Assembly: GCA_033856535.1 (NCBI GenBank)
Contig: JAWVEV010000190.1
Location: 1 to 64,000 of the forward strand
Direction: 5' to 3'
From: JAWVEV01 sp033856535
GTDB taxonomy: Bacteria > Actinomycetota > Thermoleophilia > Miltoncostaeales > Miltoncostaeaceae
DNA: 64,000 nt
A program made the translations under genes and the position numbers. The notes beneath the pieces are model-generated. The model searched no databases and was not told where the DNA came from. It worked only from the letters and a program-made list of their open reading frames with translations. Below, in pieces: positions 55,875-64,000 of this stretch. Positions within the stretch are counted from its first letter, which is position 1. Each line of letters opens with the position of its first letter.

Positions 55875-57494
55875 TCAGACGAGCCTGTGCTCGTGCGCGT
55901 AGGCGCCGGCCGCGGCGCGCGTGGAGACCCCGAGCTTCGCGAAGATGTTGCTCACGTGGCGGTCCACGGTCCGCACGCTGAGCACCAACTCGGCCGCGAT
56001 CGCCTTGTTGGTCACGCCGGCGGCCAGCAGCCGCAGCACCTCGAGCTCGCGCCGGCTGAGCCCGTGGCTGGGGCCCGAGGGCTCCGCCAGGGCATCGACC
56101 GCGGCCAGGTCCGGCGCCGCGCCGAGCGCGCGGAAGGCCGCGGCGGCGTCGTCCAGCTCGAACGCCGCCGTGTCGTCGTCGCCGAGCGCCCGGCACGCCA
56201 GCGCCACGAGCACGCCGGCGCGCGCGGTCTCGTACGGGGCGTCCAGCGCCTGCCAGCCCTCGCGCGCGCGCCGCAGCGCGGCCAGCGCCGGGCCGGCCGC
56301 GCCGTCCGCCAGCTCGACGGCGCCGCGCGCGTGGGCGGCCGCGGCATCGAGCACCTCGCTCCCGAACGCCGCGGCGAGCTGCGCCAGCTCCGCGGCGGCG
56401 GCCCGCGCCTCGTCCAGGTGCCCCAGCGCCACCATCACCTCGGCGCACGCGGGCAGCAGCCGCGCCCGCGCCGACGGCTCGGTGATCTCCCCGGTGGCCC
56501 GGCGCACGGCCGCCGCCGCGGCGTCGCCCCGCCCCTGGGCCAGCCGCAGCAGGGCCAGCCCGGGCTGGGGCTCGCGGCCGAGCCGGCTCGCCTCCCGGTA
56601 GGCGTGCTCGGCCTGGGCGAAGTCGCCGCGCAGGCGGCGGATCTCCCCCTGCAGGTACAGGGCCTCGGCGCTGCCGGTCGCGGCGATGCCCGGCCGCGCC
56701 GTGGCCCGCTCGGCCTCCTCGAGCGCGTCCGCCCAGGCGCCGCCGAGCTGCAGCACCTGCGCCCGATGGAGGAGGCAGCGGCCGGTGAAGGCGACCATGT
56801 CGGGCTGCTCGTCGCACCAGCTCGAGAGCGCGGCGGTCCACTCCCGCGCGCGCCGCGCCTCGTGCGCCTCCTGGCACGCCAGGATCACGCCGCAATAGAC
56901 CATGCCGGTGAGGATCGGCGAGAGCTCGCCGGCCGTCGCGGCCACCATCGCCTCGTCGAGCAGGGCGATGCCCTCGTCGGTCCGCCCGGCCGAGACGAGG
57001 ATCCGGCCGCGCTGGAAGATCGTGAGGGCGAGCAGCTCGCGATCGCCGAAGCGCTCGCCGATCGCCACGGCGTCGGCGGAGATGGCGAGGGCGGCGTCCA
57101 GCTCTCCCCCCATCGCGCGCCGGAAGGCGAGCGGCACCAGCAGATAGCCGCGCTCGGCGCAGTCGGCGGGCTCGGTCTCGAGGGTGCGCCCGGCGCGGCC
57201 GAACCAGCCGGTGGCGCCGCCCATCGCGCCGCCGAGGACCAGCGTCATGCCGAGCCAGAAGGCGCACCGGACCGCCGCGAGGGGGCGGCCGGCGTCGAGA
57301 TGCGCCCCGTGAGCGCGCTCCAAGCCGTGGAGGAACTCCTCCTCCCGGCCGATCATGTAGGCCGCGCGCGCCAGCAGCTCAAGGTCGTCGGCGGCCAGCG
57401 CGGCGGCCGCGTCGGCGCGCGCGAGCGACTCGTGGGCGTCCCGCCAGGCGCGGCGGGCGTACGCCTCCCGCCCCGCCTCGAGCGCCGCGGTCAC
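55875..57494 (-). CDS. TPR-repeat protein with C-terminal LuxR DNA-binding domain
   Basis: A 539-residue regulator. Residues 1-470 are helical TPR-like hairpins (ALYLQGEIRRLRGDFAQAEHAYREA and similar). The last 65 residues are a LuxR/GerE helix-turn-helix: LSRRELEVLRLLAAGVTNKAIAAEL then VRTVDRHVSNIFAKLGV. This is the C-terminal portion of a LAL/MalT-type regulator without its ATPase domain. GTG 57494 overlaps the stop of the upstream TPR gene by 4 bases, so the two proteins are made together. Confidence 0.85.
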   Translation of the reverse strand: MTAALEAGREAYARRAWRDAHESLARADAAAALAADDLELLARAAYMIGREEEFLHGLERAHGAHLDAGRPLAAVRCAFWLGMTLVLGGAMGGATGWFGRAGRTLETEPADCAERGYLLVPLAFRRAMGGELDAALAISADAVAIGERFGDRELLALTIFQRGRILVSAGRTDEGIALLDEAMVAATAGELSPILTGMVYCGVILACQEAHEARRAREWTAALSSWCDEQPDMVAFTGRCLLHRAQVLQLGGAWADALEEAERATARPGIAATGSAEALYLQGEIRRLRGDFAQAEHAYREASRLGREPQPGLALLRLAQGRGDAAAAAVRRATGEITEPSARARLLPACAEVMVALGHLDEARAAAAELAQLAAAFGSEVLDAAAAHARGAVELADGAAGPALAALRRAREGWQALDAPYETARAGVLVALACRALGDDDTAAFELDDAAAAFRALGAAPDLAAVDALAEPSGPSHGLSRRELEVLRLLAAGVTNKAIAAELVLSVRTVDRHVSNIFAKLGVSTRAAAGAYAHEHRLV

Positions 57495-58696
57495 GGGTGC
57501 GCGTCGAGGAGGTGCGCGGCCCGGCTCGCCAGGTCGGTGATGCACAGCTCCGAGGCGAGCCGGCCGGCGTGCTGTAGCACGTGGCGGGCCTCGTGGCCGT
57601 CCCCGGGCCGGGCGGCGAGCAGCTCGCCCAGCCGGAACAGCGCGATGGCCTCGTGGACCGGGCTGCCGGCCCGCGCGTTGGCGTCGGCGGCGCGGCGCAG
57701 GCGCGCCGCGGCCTCGTCGTGGCGCCCGAGCAGGGCAGCCAGGCGCCCCAGGTAGAGCTCGGCCGAGCCGAGCGAGCCGACCCCGCGGGCGACGACGGGG
57801 AAGAGGCGCGCGTGGGGCGCCAGCAGCGCGTGGAGGACCTCGCCGGCCTCGCGATCGCCCACGGTGGCGGCCGCCTCGGCCAGCACGCACACGCCGTGCC
57901 AATTGGCGTCCATCGCGAGGCGGCGGCCGCCGTCGGCGCTGAGCTCCCGCACCAGCCGGCGCGCGCTCTCCGGGTCGCCGGTCTCGGCGTCGACGAGGGC
58001 CAGCTGCACCAGCCACTCGGCCGGCGCCGGCGAGGCCGCCGCCTCGCGCGCCAGGCGCTCGCGATCCATGTCGGCGAAGCGGCCCTGGGCGTACCGGGCA
58101 TTGGCGCGCTGGATCTCGACGACGAGCGGCGCGTCGGGGTCGTCGGCCCGCCGGCCGAGCGCCAGGGCCTCGTTCTGGAGCGCGTTGGCCATGGCCCAGT
58201 GGCCGGTCAGCAGGGCCAGCGCGCCGCGCCAGATGGGCACGTACCAGCGGAGGTGGGGCAGGCCGACCTCGTCGGCCAGGGCGGCGTAGGCGTCGACCTC
58301 GGCCGCGGCCTCGTCGATCCGGCCGAGCTCCATCAGGTCCACCACCCGCCAATTGCGGCCCTGGAGCGTCGCCTCGCGGTCGCCGGCGGCCTCGGCGGCG
58401 GCGACCATCGCCGTGGCGACCTCCAGGCGCTCGTCGGCATGCTCCGGCGCCCAGAGGGCCACCCGCCGGCCGTCGAGCGCCGCCGCCAGCGCCGACGCGT
58501 CATTCGACGCGCGGGCCAGCGCCACCGCCTCGGCGCTCAGCTCGCGCGCCCGGGGGCGATCGGAGTGGTACAGCTCGATCGAGAGCCGGGCGAGCAGGCG
58601 CGCCGCGATCGCCGGCTCGCTCGCCGGCGTCCCCGCCAGCGCCGCCTCCAGCAGCCGCACGGTCTCCGGGTCGGCTCGCGCGATCACGGTCGGCAC
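57491..58696 (-). CDS. TPR-like helical protein, middle part of a split LAL-type regulator
   Basis: About 401 residues from GTG 58696; other GTG starts are possible further upstream. It is helical throughout (ARLLARLSIELYHSDRPRARELSAEAVALA, LDGRRVALWAPEHADERLEVATAMV). These stretches match the post-ATPase helical region of large ATP-binding LuxR regulators or adenylate cyclase-linked signalling proteins. No P-loop is visible in it or upstream, so the sensor ATPase is absent. The next gene overlaps its stop and supplies the DNA-binding domain. Either a natural split or a decayed remnant. Confidence 0.72.
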   Translation of the reverse strand: MPTVIARADPETVRLLEAALAGTPASEPAIAARLLARLSIELYHSDRPRARELSAEAVALARASNDASALAAALDGRRVALWAPEHADERLEVATAMVAAAEAAGDREATLQGRNWRVVDLMELGRIDEAAAEVDAYAALADEVGLPHLRWYVPIWRGALALLTGHWAMANALQNEALALGRRADDPDAPLVVEIQRANARYAQGRFADMDRERLAREAAASPAPAEWLVQLALVDAETGDPESARRLVRELSADGGRRLAMDANWHGVCVLAEAAATVGDREAGEVLHALLAPHARLFPVVARGVGSLGSAELYLGRLAALLGRHDEAAARLRRAADANARAGSPVHEAIALFRLGELLAARPGDGHEARHVLQHAGRLASELCITDLASRAAHLLDAHP

Positions 58697-58814
58697 CCCC
58701 ACGGGACCTCGAGCCGTTCCCGCTGGATCAACGACGTCACCGGAGCCACGGGCGGATCCTAAGGTCGCTCCGCGGTCGGGCGATAGCATCGCTCGACCGA
58801 AAAGGAGGCACCCC

Positions 58815-59645
58815 GTGACCGACACGCGCCACGTCGAGGTAAACGGAATCAGGTACTGGTGCTCGCTCAGCGGGGAGGGCGAGCCGCTCCTGCTCCTGCA
58901 CGGCGGGCTCGGGTCCTTCGACATGTTCGGGCCGGTCCTGCCGATCCTCGGCGAGGGCCGGCGGGTGATCGGGATCGACCTGCTCGGGCACGGGCACACC
59001 GAGCTCGGGTCCCGGGCGGTGAACCTGATCGAGATGGGAGACGACACGGCGGCCATCCTCGGCGAGCTCGGCCTCGCGCAGGTGGACGTTCTCGGCTACT
59101 CGCTCGGCGCCGGGGTGGCGTTGCGCCTCGCGGTGCAGCACCCCGAGCTCGTGCGCCGGCTGGTGCTCGCGTCGGCGCCCTTCTCCGTGGACGGCTTCTA
59201 CCCCGAGATGCGGCCGATGCAGGCCCAGGTGGGGGCGTCGATGTTCGAGTACATGAAGGACACGCCCATGTACACGAGCTACGCCGCGGTGGCGCCGCAC
59301 CCCGAGGACTTCCCGCGCCTGCTCGACGCCATGGGCGCCTTCATGCGCGAGGACTACGACTACGGCGAGGACGTCGCGAAGCTCGAGATGCCGGTGATGC
59401 TGGCCTTCGGCGACAGCGACATGGTCTCGCTGGACCACGTGGTCGCCTTCTACAAGCTGCTCGGCGGCGCCCAGAAGGACGCCGGCTGGGGGCGCGAGCA
59501 CATGGCCAAGAACCGGCTCGCCATCGTCCCCGACGTGACCCACTACGAGGCCTTCCAGTCGCCGGCGATGGCGCGCGCGGTGAAGCCGTTCCTCGACGGC
59601 GTCAGCGGCGCGCCGAGCTGGGCGGAGACCGTCGACGGGGGCTGA
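58815..59645 (+). CDS. Alpha/beta hydrolase
   Basis: A 276-residue alpha/beta hydrolase. The oxyanion region is LLLHGGLGSFDMF, the nucleophile elbow is VDVLGYSLGAGVALRLA (Ser in GYSLG), the acid is the Asp of AFGDSDMVSLDHV and the base the His of VPDVTHYEAF. The substrate is unknown. AAGGAGG (58802-58808) is 6 bases before GTG 58815. It is divergent from the split regulator, which might control it, and converges on the repeat-protein gene with 3 bases between stops. Confidence 0.88.
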   Translation: MTDTRHVEVNGIRYWCSLSGEGEPLLLLHGGLGSFDMFGPVLPILGEGRRVIGIDLLGHGHTELGSRAVNLIEMGDDTAAILGELGLAQVDVLGYSLGAGVALRLAVQHPELVRRLVLASAPFSVDGFYPEMRPMQAQVGASMFEYMKDTPMYTSYAAVAPHPEDFPRLLDAMGAFMREDYDYGEDVAKLEMPVMLAFGDSDMVSLDHVVAFYKLLGGAQKDAGWGREHMAKNRLAIVPDVTHYEAFQSPAMARAVKPFLDGVSGAPSWAETVDGG

Positions 59646-59648
59646 GCG

Positions 59649-62219
59649 CTAGGCGGTGCCGCCCCGGTAGACCGCGTCGCCGTGGGCGAACACGCCCCTG
59701 TCGCCGGCGACCAGCCAGTAGCCGGCGCCGGTCGCCGTGGCGGTGATGCCCACGATCGGCTGGTTGAGCGCCGGGCCGTTCCCCAGCGAGCCGAAGAAGC
59801 CCGCGTCGCCATTGGCGAAGACGCCGCCGTCGGCGCCGGCCAGCCAGTAGCCCTGGCCCGAGGGCGTCGCGGCGATGCCGACGATCGGCGCGCTCAGGGT
59901 CGTTCCCACCAGCCCGCCGAGGTAGGGCGCGTCGCCGAACGCGAACACGCCGCCGTCGGCGCCGGCCAGCCAGTAGCCGTTCCCGGACGGCGTGGCGGCG
60001 ATGCCGACGATCGGCGCGTTGGGCGTCACGCCCAGGCCCGGCAGCGAGCCCAGGAAGGGCGCGGCGCCGAAGGCGAAGACCCCGCCGTCGGTTCCGGTGA
60101 GCCAGTAGCCGTCACCCTGCGGCCGCGCGGCGATCCCGACGATCGGCGCCGAGAGCCGGGCCGTCGCGACCGAGCCGAGGAACGGCGTGTCGAACGCGAA
60201 CACGCCGCCGTCGCCGGCCGCCAGCCAGTACCCGCCGCGGGTGGCCGGGTTCGGCGCGATCCCGACCGCCGGCCGGGTGAACGGCGTCGCGCCGAGCGAG
60301 CCGTGGAACGGGGCGCCGAAGCTGAAGACGCCGCCGTCCTCGGCGGCCAGCCAGTAGCCCCCGTCCGGGCCGAGGGCGAGGCCGCGCACGCGCGGGCACC
60401 CGCGCGGCGCCACGCCGGGGGTGTCCGGGCAGGCGTCGCTCGCATCGGGAACCCTGTCGCGGTCGCGATCGGGGATCGTCGGCTTCGGCGGGGGCGGCTT
60501 CGGCACGGGCGTCGGCGGCCCGCGCCGCGGCGGCGGCACGACGCAGCCCGGCAGCCCGCCCCTCGGGGCGCCGGCGACGTCGACCGCGTTCACGAAGGTC
60601 CCGTCGTCCAGCCCGAACCAGGCGGTCGAGATCCCGGTGACGCCGGCGACGGGCGGCCCCTGGACCGTGCAGACGATCGTGACCGGGATCGGCGTCGGCA
60701 CCGTGTCGACCGGCGCCTCGGTCAGGTCCGGCCGCGGGAAGACCCGCCCCAGCCCGCGCAGGGTCGGCGGCGGCGCGGCCAGCTCGGGCGGCGTCTGCAC
60801 GAAGCCGCCGCCGCGCTGGGTCCGGATCGGGGTCGGGAGCCGGTAGGAGAGGATCTCCGCGTCCCTCTCGAGCCCGAGCAGCTTGATGCCGCCGCGCAGG
60901 TTCAGGCCGCCGGTGAGCTCCCACAGCGGGTCGCCGCCCGGCTCCACCGCGAGGTCCGCCTCGGCGTTCACGTTCAGGTACGGGCCGGCCGCGCCGGCCA
61001 CCGTCAGCTTCACGCGCGGCCCCACCCGGATCGACGCCGTCCCCTTCACCGTCTCGATGCTCGGCCGGTCGAAGCCGAACCCGAGGGCGAACCGGTTCAG
61101 GCTCTTCACGCCCTTGCCGCTGATCGCCAGCCCCCCGGTGACCACGAGGTCCTGGCGCAACTCGCCGTCGGCGGCGACCTCGCCCGCGGCCTCGAGCGCC
61201 ACCCGCGCGTCGATCAGCACCACCACCGGGAGCGTGATCGGCCCCACCTGGACCGCGAACGCGCCGGCCCGGACGTCGGGGGTGTCGTAGTCGGCCTTGC
61301 AGGAGCCCTTCAGCCCCGCGGCCAGGGTGAGGCTCGCGTGCTGGTCCAGCGTCGCCGAGAAGCTCACGCGCGTCGGGCGGGGGATCGGGAAGATCCGCCA
61401 CCTGCTGGAGATGCGGACCACCGGGGCCACCGTGAGCTCGCCGGTGAGCGATGAGTCCCTGCCCACCTTGCAGCCGCCCCGCTCCAGACCGCGTGTGAAG
61501 AGCATGCGGTCGAGCTTGATCGTCACGCTCGGGAGGGGAACCTCGGTGCCGGCGGTCCTGCGCCCCCCCGCGCGCGTCGACCGGCCGACCCGGGCGACCG
61601 CGTCCAGGCTGCCGGCCGGCAGCGCGTCGATCAGCCGCGCCGGGGCGGTGCGGACGACGGTCCGCCCGCCCTCGGCGGCGACCGAGACCACCCTGCGCAG
61701 CACCCCGTCCGGCAGCCGCCGAGCCGGGCCGCCGACGACCACCTGGCCGCGCCGCAGGCCGATCGGCTCGGCGCCGGCGAAGACCAACTCCCCTGGGGTG
61801 GCGGTGACCAGCCGGCGGGCCATCGCGCGGGTGAACGGCCGCGTGCTCCGCGGGATCAGGATCCCGTAGTCGGCGACGCCGACGGCGGTGGCGCCGGGCC
61901 GGACGCGAAGCCGGGAGCGCGCCCGCCGCGGGTAGAAGGTGGCCCGGCCCGCGCGCACCGGGCGCGCCACCAGGGTGTAGGTGCCCGGCGCCAGGCTCAG
62001 GGTCCGCCCGGCGCCCGTCACGGGGCGGGGCCGGCCGGCGCCGATCACGCGCACCCGCGGGCGCAGGCTCGCCGGCAGGTCGGTCACGAACACCTGCAGG
62101 CTGCCCTTCGGGGCGGCCCGGGCCGTCACGGCGTCGCCGGGCGCCGCGCTCGCGCCGGACGCGGCGCCGACGAGGACGAGGACGACGGCGGCGAGGATGG
62201 CTGCGGGGAGGGCGCGCAT
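59649..62219 (-). CDS. Large secreted protein with six YWLxxxDGGVFxFG repeats and a calcium loop
   Basis: An 856-residue exported protein. ATG 62219 gives a signal peptide (PAAILAAVVLVLVGAASGASA). The first 600 residues are beta-rich without recognised domains. A Pro-rich linker then leads to DRDRDRVPDASDACPDTPG, a thrombospondin type 3-like calcium loop with two Cys. The last 250 residues are six tandem repeats of about 41 residues: GYWL.G.DGGVFAFG.APFLGSL....L..PIVGIAATPSG, likely one beta-propeller. It is probably surface-attached or released. A longer start at 62258 or 62279 is possible. Confidence 0.8.
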   Translation of the reverse strand: MRALPAAILAAVVLVLVGAASGASAAPGDAVTARAAPKGSLQVFVTDLPASLRPRVRVIGAGRPRPVTGAGRTLSLAPGTYTLVARPVRAGRATFYPRRARSRLRVRPGATAVGVADYGILIPRSTRPFTRAMARRLVTATPGELVFAGAEPIGLRRGQVVVGGPARRLPDGVLRRVVSVAAEGGRTVVRTAPARLIDALPAGSLDAVARVGRSTRAGGRRTAGTEVPLPSVTIKLDRMLFTRGLERGGCKVGRDSSLTGELTVAPVVRISSRWRIFPIPRPTRVSFSATLDQHASLTLAAGLKGSCKADYDTPDVRAGAFAVQVGPITLPVVVLIDARVALEAAGEVAADGELRQDLVVTGGLAISGKGVKSLNRFALGFGFDRPSIETVKGTASIRVGPRVKLTVAGAAGPYLNVNAEADLAVEPGGDPLWELTGGLNLRGGIKLLGLERDAEILSYRLPTPIRTQRGGGFVQTPPELAAPPPTLRGLGRVFPRPDLTEAPVDTVPTPIPVTIVCTVQGPPVAGVTGISTAWFGLDDGTFVNAVDVAGAPRGGLPGCVVPPPRRGPPTPVPKPPPPKPTIPDRDRDRVPDASDACPDTPGVAPRGCPRVRGLALGPDGGYWLAAEDGGVFSFGAPFHGSLGATPFTRPAVGIAPNPATRGGYWLAAGDGGVFAFDTPFLGSVATARLSAPIVGIAARPQGDGYWLTGTDGGVFAFGAAPFLGSLPGLGVTPNAPIVGIAATPSGNGYWLAGADGGVFAFGDAPYLGGLVGTTLSAPIVGIAATPSGQGYWLAGADGGVFANGDAGFFGSLGNGPALNQPIVGITATATGAGYWLVAGDRGVFAHGDAVYRGGTA

Positions 62220-62306
62220 CGGCGTGGCCGGGGCGTCCGCCGCCGGCCGCGCGAGCATCTCCGATCGGCGGTCCGGCATCCACCGCGGGCGGTGGACGCG
62301 GTCGGC

Positions 62307-62816
62307 TCAGGCCGCGCGCAGCCGCGCGAGCGTGGCCGGCGTCAGCCGCCTGGTCAGCCGGTGCCGCCCGCCCGGCACCTCCACGACCACCAGCACCGCC
62401 TCCTCCGCCCGCGCCAGGGCGGGCGGCACCCGGTCGCCGCGCCCGCGCAGCGCCGGCACGATGAGGCCCTCGTCGGCGGCGAGCGCCTCGGCCGAGGGGG
62501 GAGGGAGCGCGGCGAGCACCACGGCCCGCCGCCCGCCCTCCTCGAGCCGGACGGCCAGAAAGGGACGCCCCTCGGCGACGGCGGCCTCGAGCGTGTCCGC
62601 GGGGCGCCGGCGCCGGCGCCCCGCGGCCGGCTCGATCCCGTGGTGGTGCGCCAGCTCCCGGCGCGAGAGCGGCCGGCTGGGCTCGCCCGGCTCCCCGTGG
62701 TCGCGGTCCTCGCCCCAGAGGCGCGGCCAGCGGTCGAGCGCCGCGCGGTGCCGGGCGGCGCGGTCGTCGGGGGCCGAGGCGCGGGCCGGCGGCATGCTGT
62801 CATCCTGCTCCGCCAT
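62307..62816 (-). CDS. Hypothetical Arg/Ala-rich protein
   Basis: A 169-residue protein from ATG 62816. The N-terminal half is charged (RHRAALDRWPRLWGEDRDHGEPG), the middle is Arg-rich (GRRRRRPAD), and the C-terminal half has strands such as GRPFLAVRLEEGGRRAVVLAAL and AVLVVVEVPGGRHRL. No family is recognised. Its ATG shares two bases with the divergent selO ATG (CATG), so one of the two starts may be wrong; ATG 62795 is the next option here. Confidence 0.5.
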   Translation of the reverse strand: MAEQDDSMPPARASAPDDRAARHRAALDRWPRLWGEDRDHGEPGEPSRPLSRRELAHHHGIEPAAGRRRRRPADTLEAAVAEGRPFLAVRLEEGGRRAVVLAALPPPSAEALAADEGLIVPALRGRGDRVPPALARAEEAVLVVVEVPGGRHRLTRRLTPATLARLRAA

Positions 62817-64000
62817 GGCGATCAGCGCCCCGGGCGGCCGCCGGCTCCTCGCCGAGCTGGACGCGCTGCCCTTCGACACCCGCTTCACCGCCGAGCTGCC
62901 GGGCGACCCCGACGGCGATCGGCGCACGCGCCAGGTGCACGGCGCCGCGTTCAGCCGGGTCGCGCCCGAGCCCGTCGCGGCGCCGGCGACGGTCGCCTGG
63001 TCGCCGGAGGTCGCCGAGCTGCTCGGCCTCGATCCCGCGCTCTGCGCGTCGGATGACTTCGCCCGGGTCTTCGCCGGCGACCGGCTGCTGGCGGGCGCCG
63101 ACCCCCACGCCCACTGCTACGGCGGCCACCAGTTCGGCTCGTGGGCCGGTCAGCTCGGCGACGGCCGGGCGATCGCCCTCGGCGAGGTGCGGGACGCCGA
63201 CGGCGGCCACCAGACGCTGCAGCTGAAGGGCGCCGGCCGCACGCCGTACAGCCGGATGGCCGACGGCCGGGCGGTGCTGCGCTCCTCGGTCCGCGAGTTC
63301 CTGTGCAGCGAGGCGATGCACCACCTCGGCATCCCGACCACCCGGGCGCTCTCGATCGTCGCGACGGGTGACTCGGTGATCCGCGACGTGCTCTACGACG
63401 GCAACCCCGCTCCCGAGCCGGGCGCCGTGGTCTGCAGGGTGGCGCCCTCGTTCCTGCGCTTCGGCAGCTTCGAGTTGCCCGCCTCGCGCGGCGACCTCGA
63501 CCTGCTCGGCCGCCTCGTGGCCTTCACCGTGCGGAACGACTTCCCCGAGCTGGCGGAGCGACTCGGCCCGGACGCCGCGCCGGCGGACGCGGTGCCGGCG
63601 CTCTTCGAGGAGGTCTGCGGGCGGACGGCGGATCTGGTCGTCGACTGGATGCGGGTCGGCTTCGTCCACGGGGTGCTCAACACGGACAACATGTCGATCC
63701 TCGGGCTGACCATCGACTACGGGCCGTACGGCTGGCTCGAGGACTTCGACCCGGCCTGGACGCCCAACACCACGGACGCCCGAACGCGGCGGTATCGCTA
63801 CGGCGCCCAGCCGCAGGTGGCCCAGTGGAACCTGCTGCAGCTGGCCAACGCCCTGGTCGCGCTCACGGACGACCCGGACGCGCTGCGCGGCGGCCTCGAG
63901 GGCTATGCGCGGCGGTACACCGAGGGCTTCCGGGCGATGATGGCCGCGCGCCTCGGCTGGGGCGACCCCCGCGACGGCGACGCCGCGCTGGTGGAGCGGC
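62815..64000 (+). CDS. selO: Protein adenylyltransferase SelO (partial, cut by window edge)
   Basis: The first 395 residues of SelO/YdiU, a pseudokinase-fold enzyme that transfers AMP to proteins. Conserved blocks are present: HCYGGHQFGSWAGQLGDGRA, LQLKGAGRTPYSRMADGRAV, VRVAPSFLRFGSFE-type (here CRVAPSFLRFGSFE), HGVLNTDNMSILGLTIDYGP and GWLEDFDP. The end lies beyond 64000, where the final 90 or so residues of a usual 480-residue protein are expected. CATCCT at 62801-62806 lies 8 bases before ATG 62815, so the mRNA may be leaderless. Confidence 0.93.
   Translation, partial: MAISAPGGRRLLAELDALPFDTRFTAELPGDPDGDRRTRQVHGAAFSRVAPEPVAAPATVAWSPEVAELLGLDPALCASDDFARVFAGDRLLAGADPHAHCYGGHQFGSWAGQLGDGRAIALGEVRDADGGHQTLQLKGAGRTPYSRMADGRAVLRSSVREFLCSEAMHHLGIPTTRALSIVATGDSVIRDVLYDGNPAPEPGAVVCRVAPSFLRFGSFELPASRGDLDLLGRLVAFTVRNDFPELAERLGPDAAPADAVPALFEEVCGRTADLVVDWMRVGFVHGVLNTDNMSILGLTIDYGPYGWLEDFDPAWTPNTTDARTRRYRYGAQPQVAQWNLLQLANALVALTDDPDALRGGLEGYARRYTEGFRAMMAARLGWGDPRDGDAALVER

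Noticed and set aside
57896..57912. CCAATTGGCG sequence resembling the palindrome family
   Set aside because: Inside a TPR gene and lacking the outer GCGC arms.
1..64000. CRISPR arrays, prophage, insertion sequences, rRNA genes
   Set aside because: No regularly spaced direct repeats, cas, integrase, transposase or rRNA sequences were recognised by reading both strands.

Overview
The window is a continuous stretch of bacterial chromosome with very high G+C, strong G/C bias at third codon positions, many GTG/TTG starts and many 4-base stop/start overlaps. Gene content (SufR-SufB-SufD-Rieske-SufC-SufS-SufU cluster, GuaB3, WhiG-type sigma factor, Nnr-Alr cluster, NlpC/P60 and M23 wall hydrolases, LuxR/TPR regulator) points to a high-GC Actinomycetota. 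The abundance of lineage-typical secreted repeat proteins suggests class Thermoleophilia (Solirubrobacterales-like). That placement is inference; no rRNA is present.

Layout. 1-9.4 kb: small hypotheticals, an isochorismatase-fold hydrolase, a secreted D,D-carboxypeptidase, a PfkB kinase, guaB3-guaA behind a leader with an intrinsic terminator, and an orphan CHASE-type sensor kinase. 9.4-13.7 kb: rplM-rpsI-glmM-glmS (ribosomal proteins, then UDP-GlcNAc precursor supply). 13.7-17.4 kb: flavodoxin-like reductase, acpS, a GlxA-type regulator divergent from an HD protein and an MDR oxidoreductase. 17.5-23.7 kb: nnr-alr-tRNA nucleotidyltransferase-like HD protein (chained overlaps), a CAP-domain protein, a zinc-ribbon methyltransferase and a cobalamin adenosyltransferase. 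23.7-31.8 kb: a cell-surface block with an FG-GAP-like protein, a coiled-coil muralytic protein, a large protein with a new-looking C-terminal 50-residue repeat, a lipoprotein, NlpC/P60 and M23 peptidases, and a bacterial lysyl oxidase. 31.8-39.2 kb: the complete suf operon on the minus strand with divergent sufR. 39.2-42.5 kb: five translationally coupled genes of unknown joint function. 42.5-46.2 kb: 7Fe ferredoxin, Mrp ATPase, two metallo-beta-lactamase-fold proteins, an RpiB-family isomerase and a small membrane protein. 46.3-51.6 kb: WhiG-type sigma factor with an upstream mini-ORF, an EF-G paralogue, a Nif3-like protein, a secreted Ig-like protein and tRNA-Gly(GCC). 51.8-55.8 kb: a compositionally odd methyltransferase next to the tRNA, a secreted protein, an MFS transporter with a nearby relic of its own 3' end, and a CopD-like membrane protein. 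55.9-64 kb: a TPR/LuxR regulator apparently split in two, an alpha/beta hydrolase, a secreted propeller-like repeat protein, and the start of selO cut by the window edge.

How the parts work together. The clearest functional modules are purine synthesis (guaB3-guaA), cell-wall precursor and remodelling functions (glmM, glmS, alr, carboxypeptidase, NlpC/P60, M23, glucosaminidase-like protein, lysyl oxidase) and Fe-S cluster biogenesis (sufR/BD-Rieske-CSU-DUF59-A-type carrier, with Mrp and ferredoxin nearby). Several genes have a -10-like hexamer only 6-8 bases before the start codon, which suggests frequent leaderless transcription. Two secreted proteins appear to start at CTG.

No CRISPR array, phage, transposase or integrase was seen. 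The most interesting items are the 50-residue NQRIxQAA repeat, the lysyl oxidase, the guaB3 leader terminator, the small coupled ORF and inverted repeat inside the suf operon, the sigma-factor mini-ORF, the five-gene coupled cassette, and a family of intergenic palindromes.
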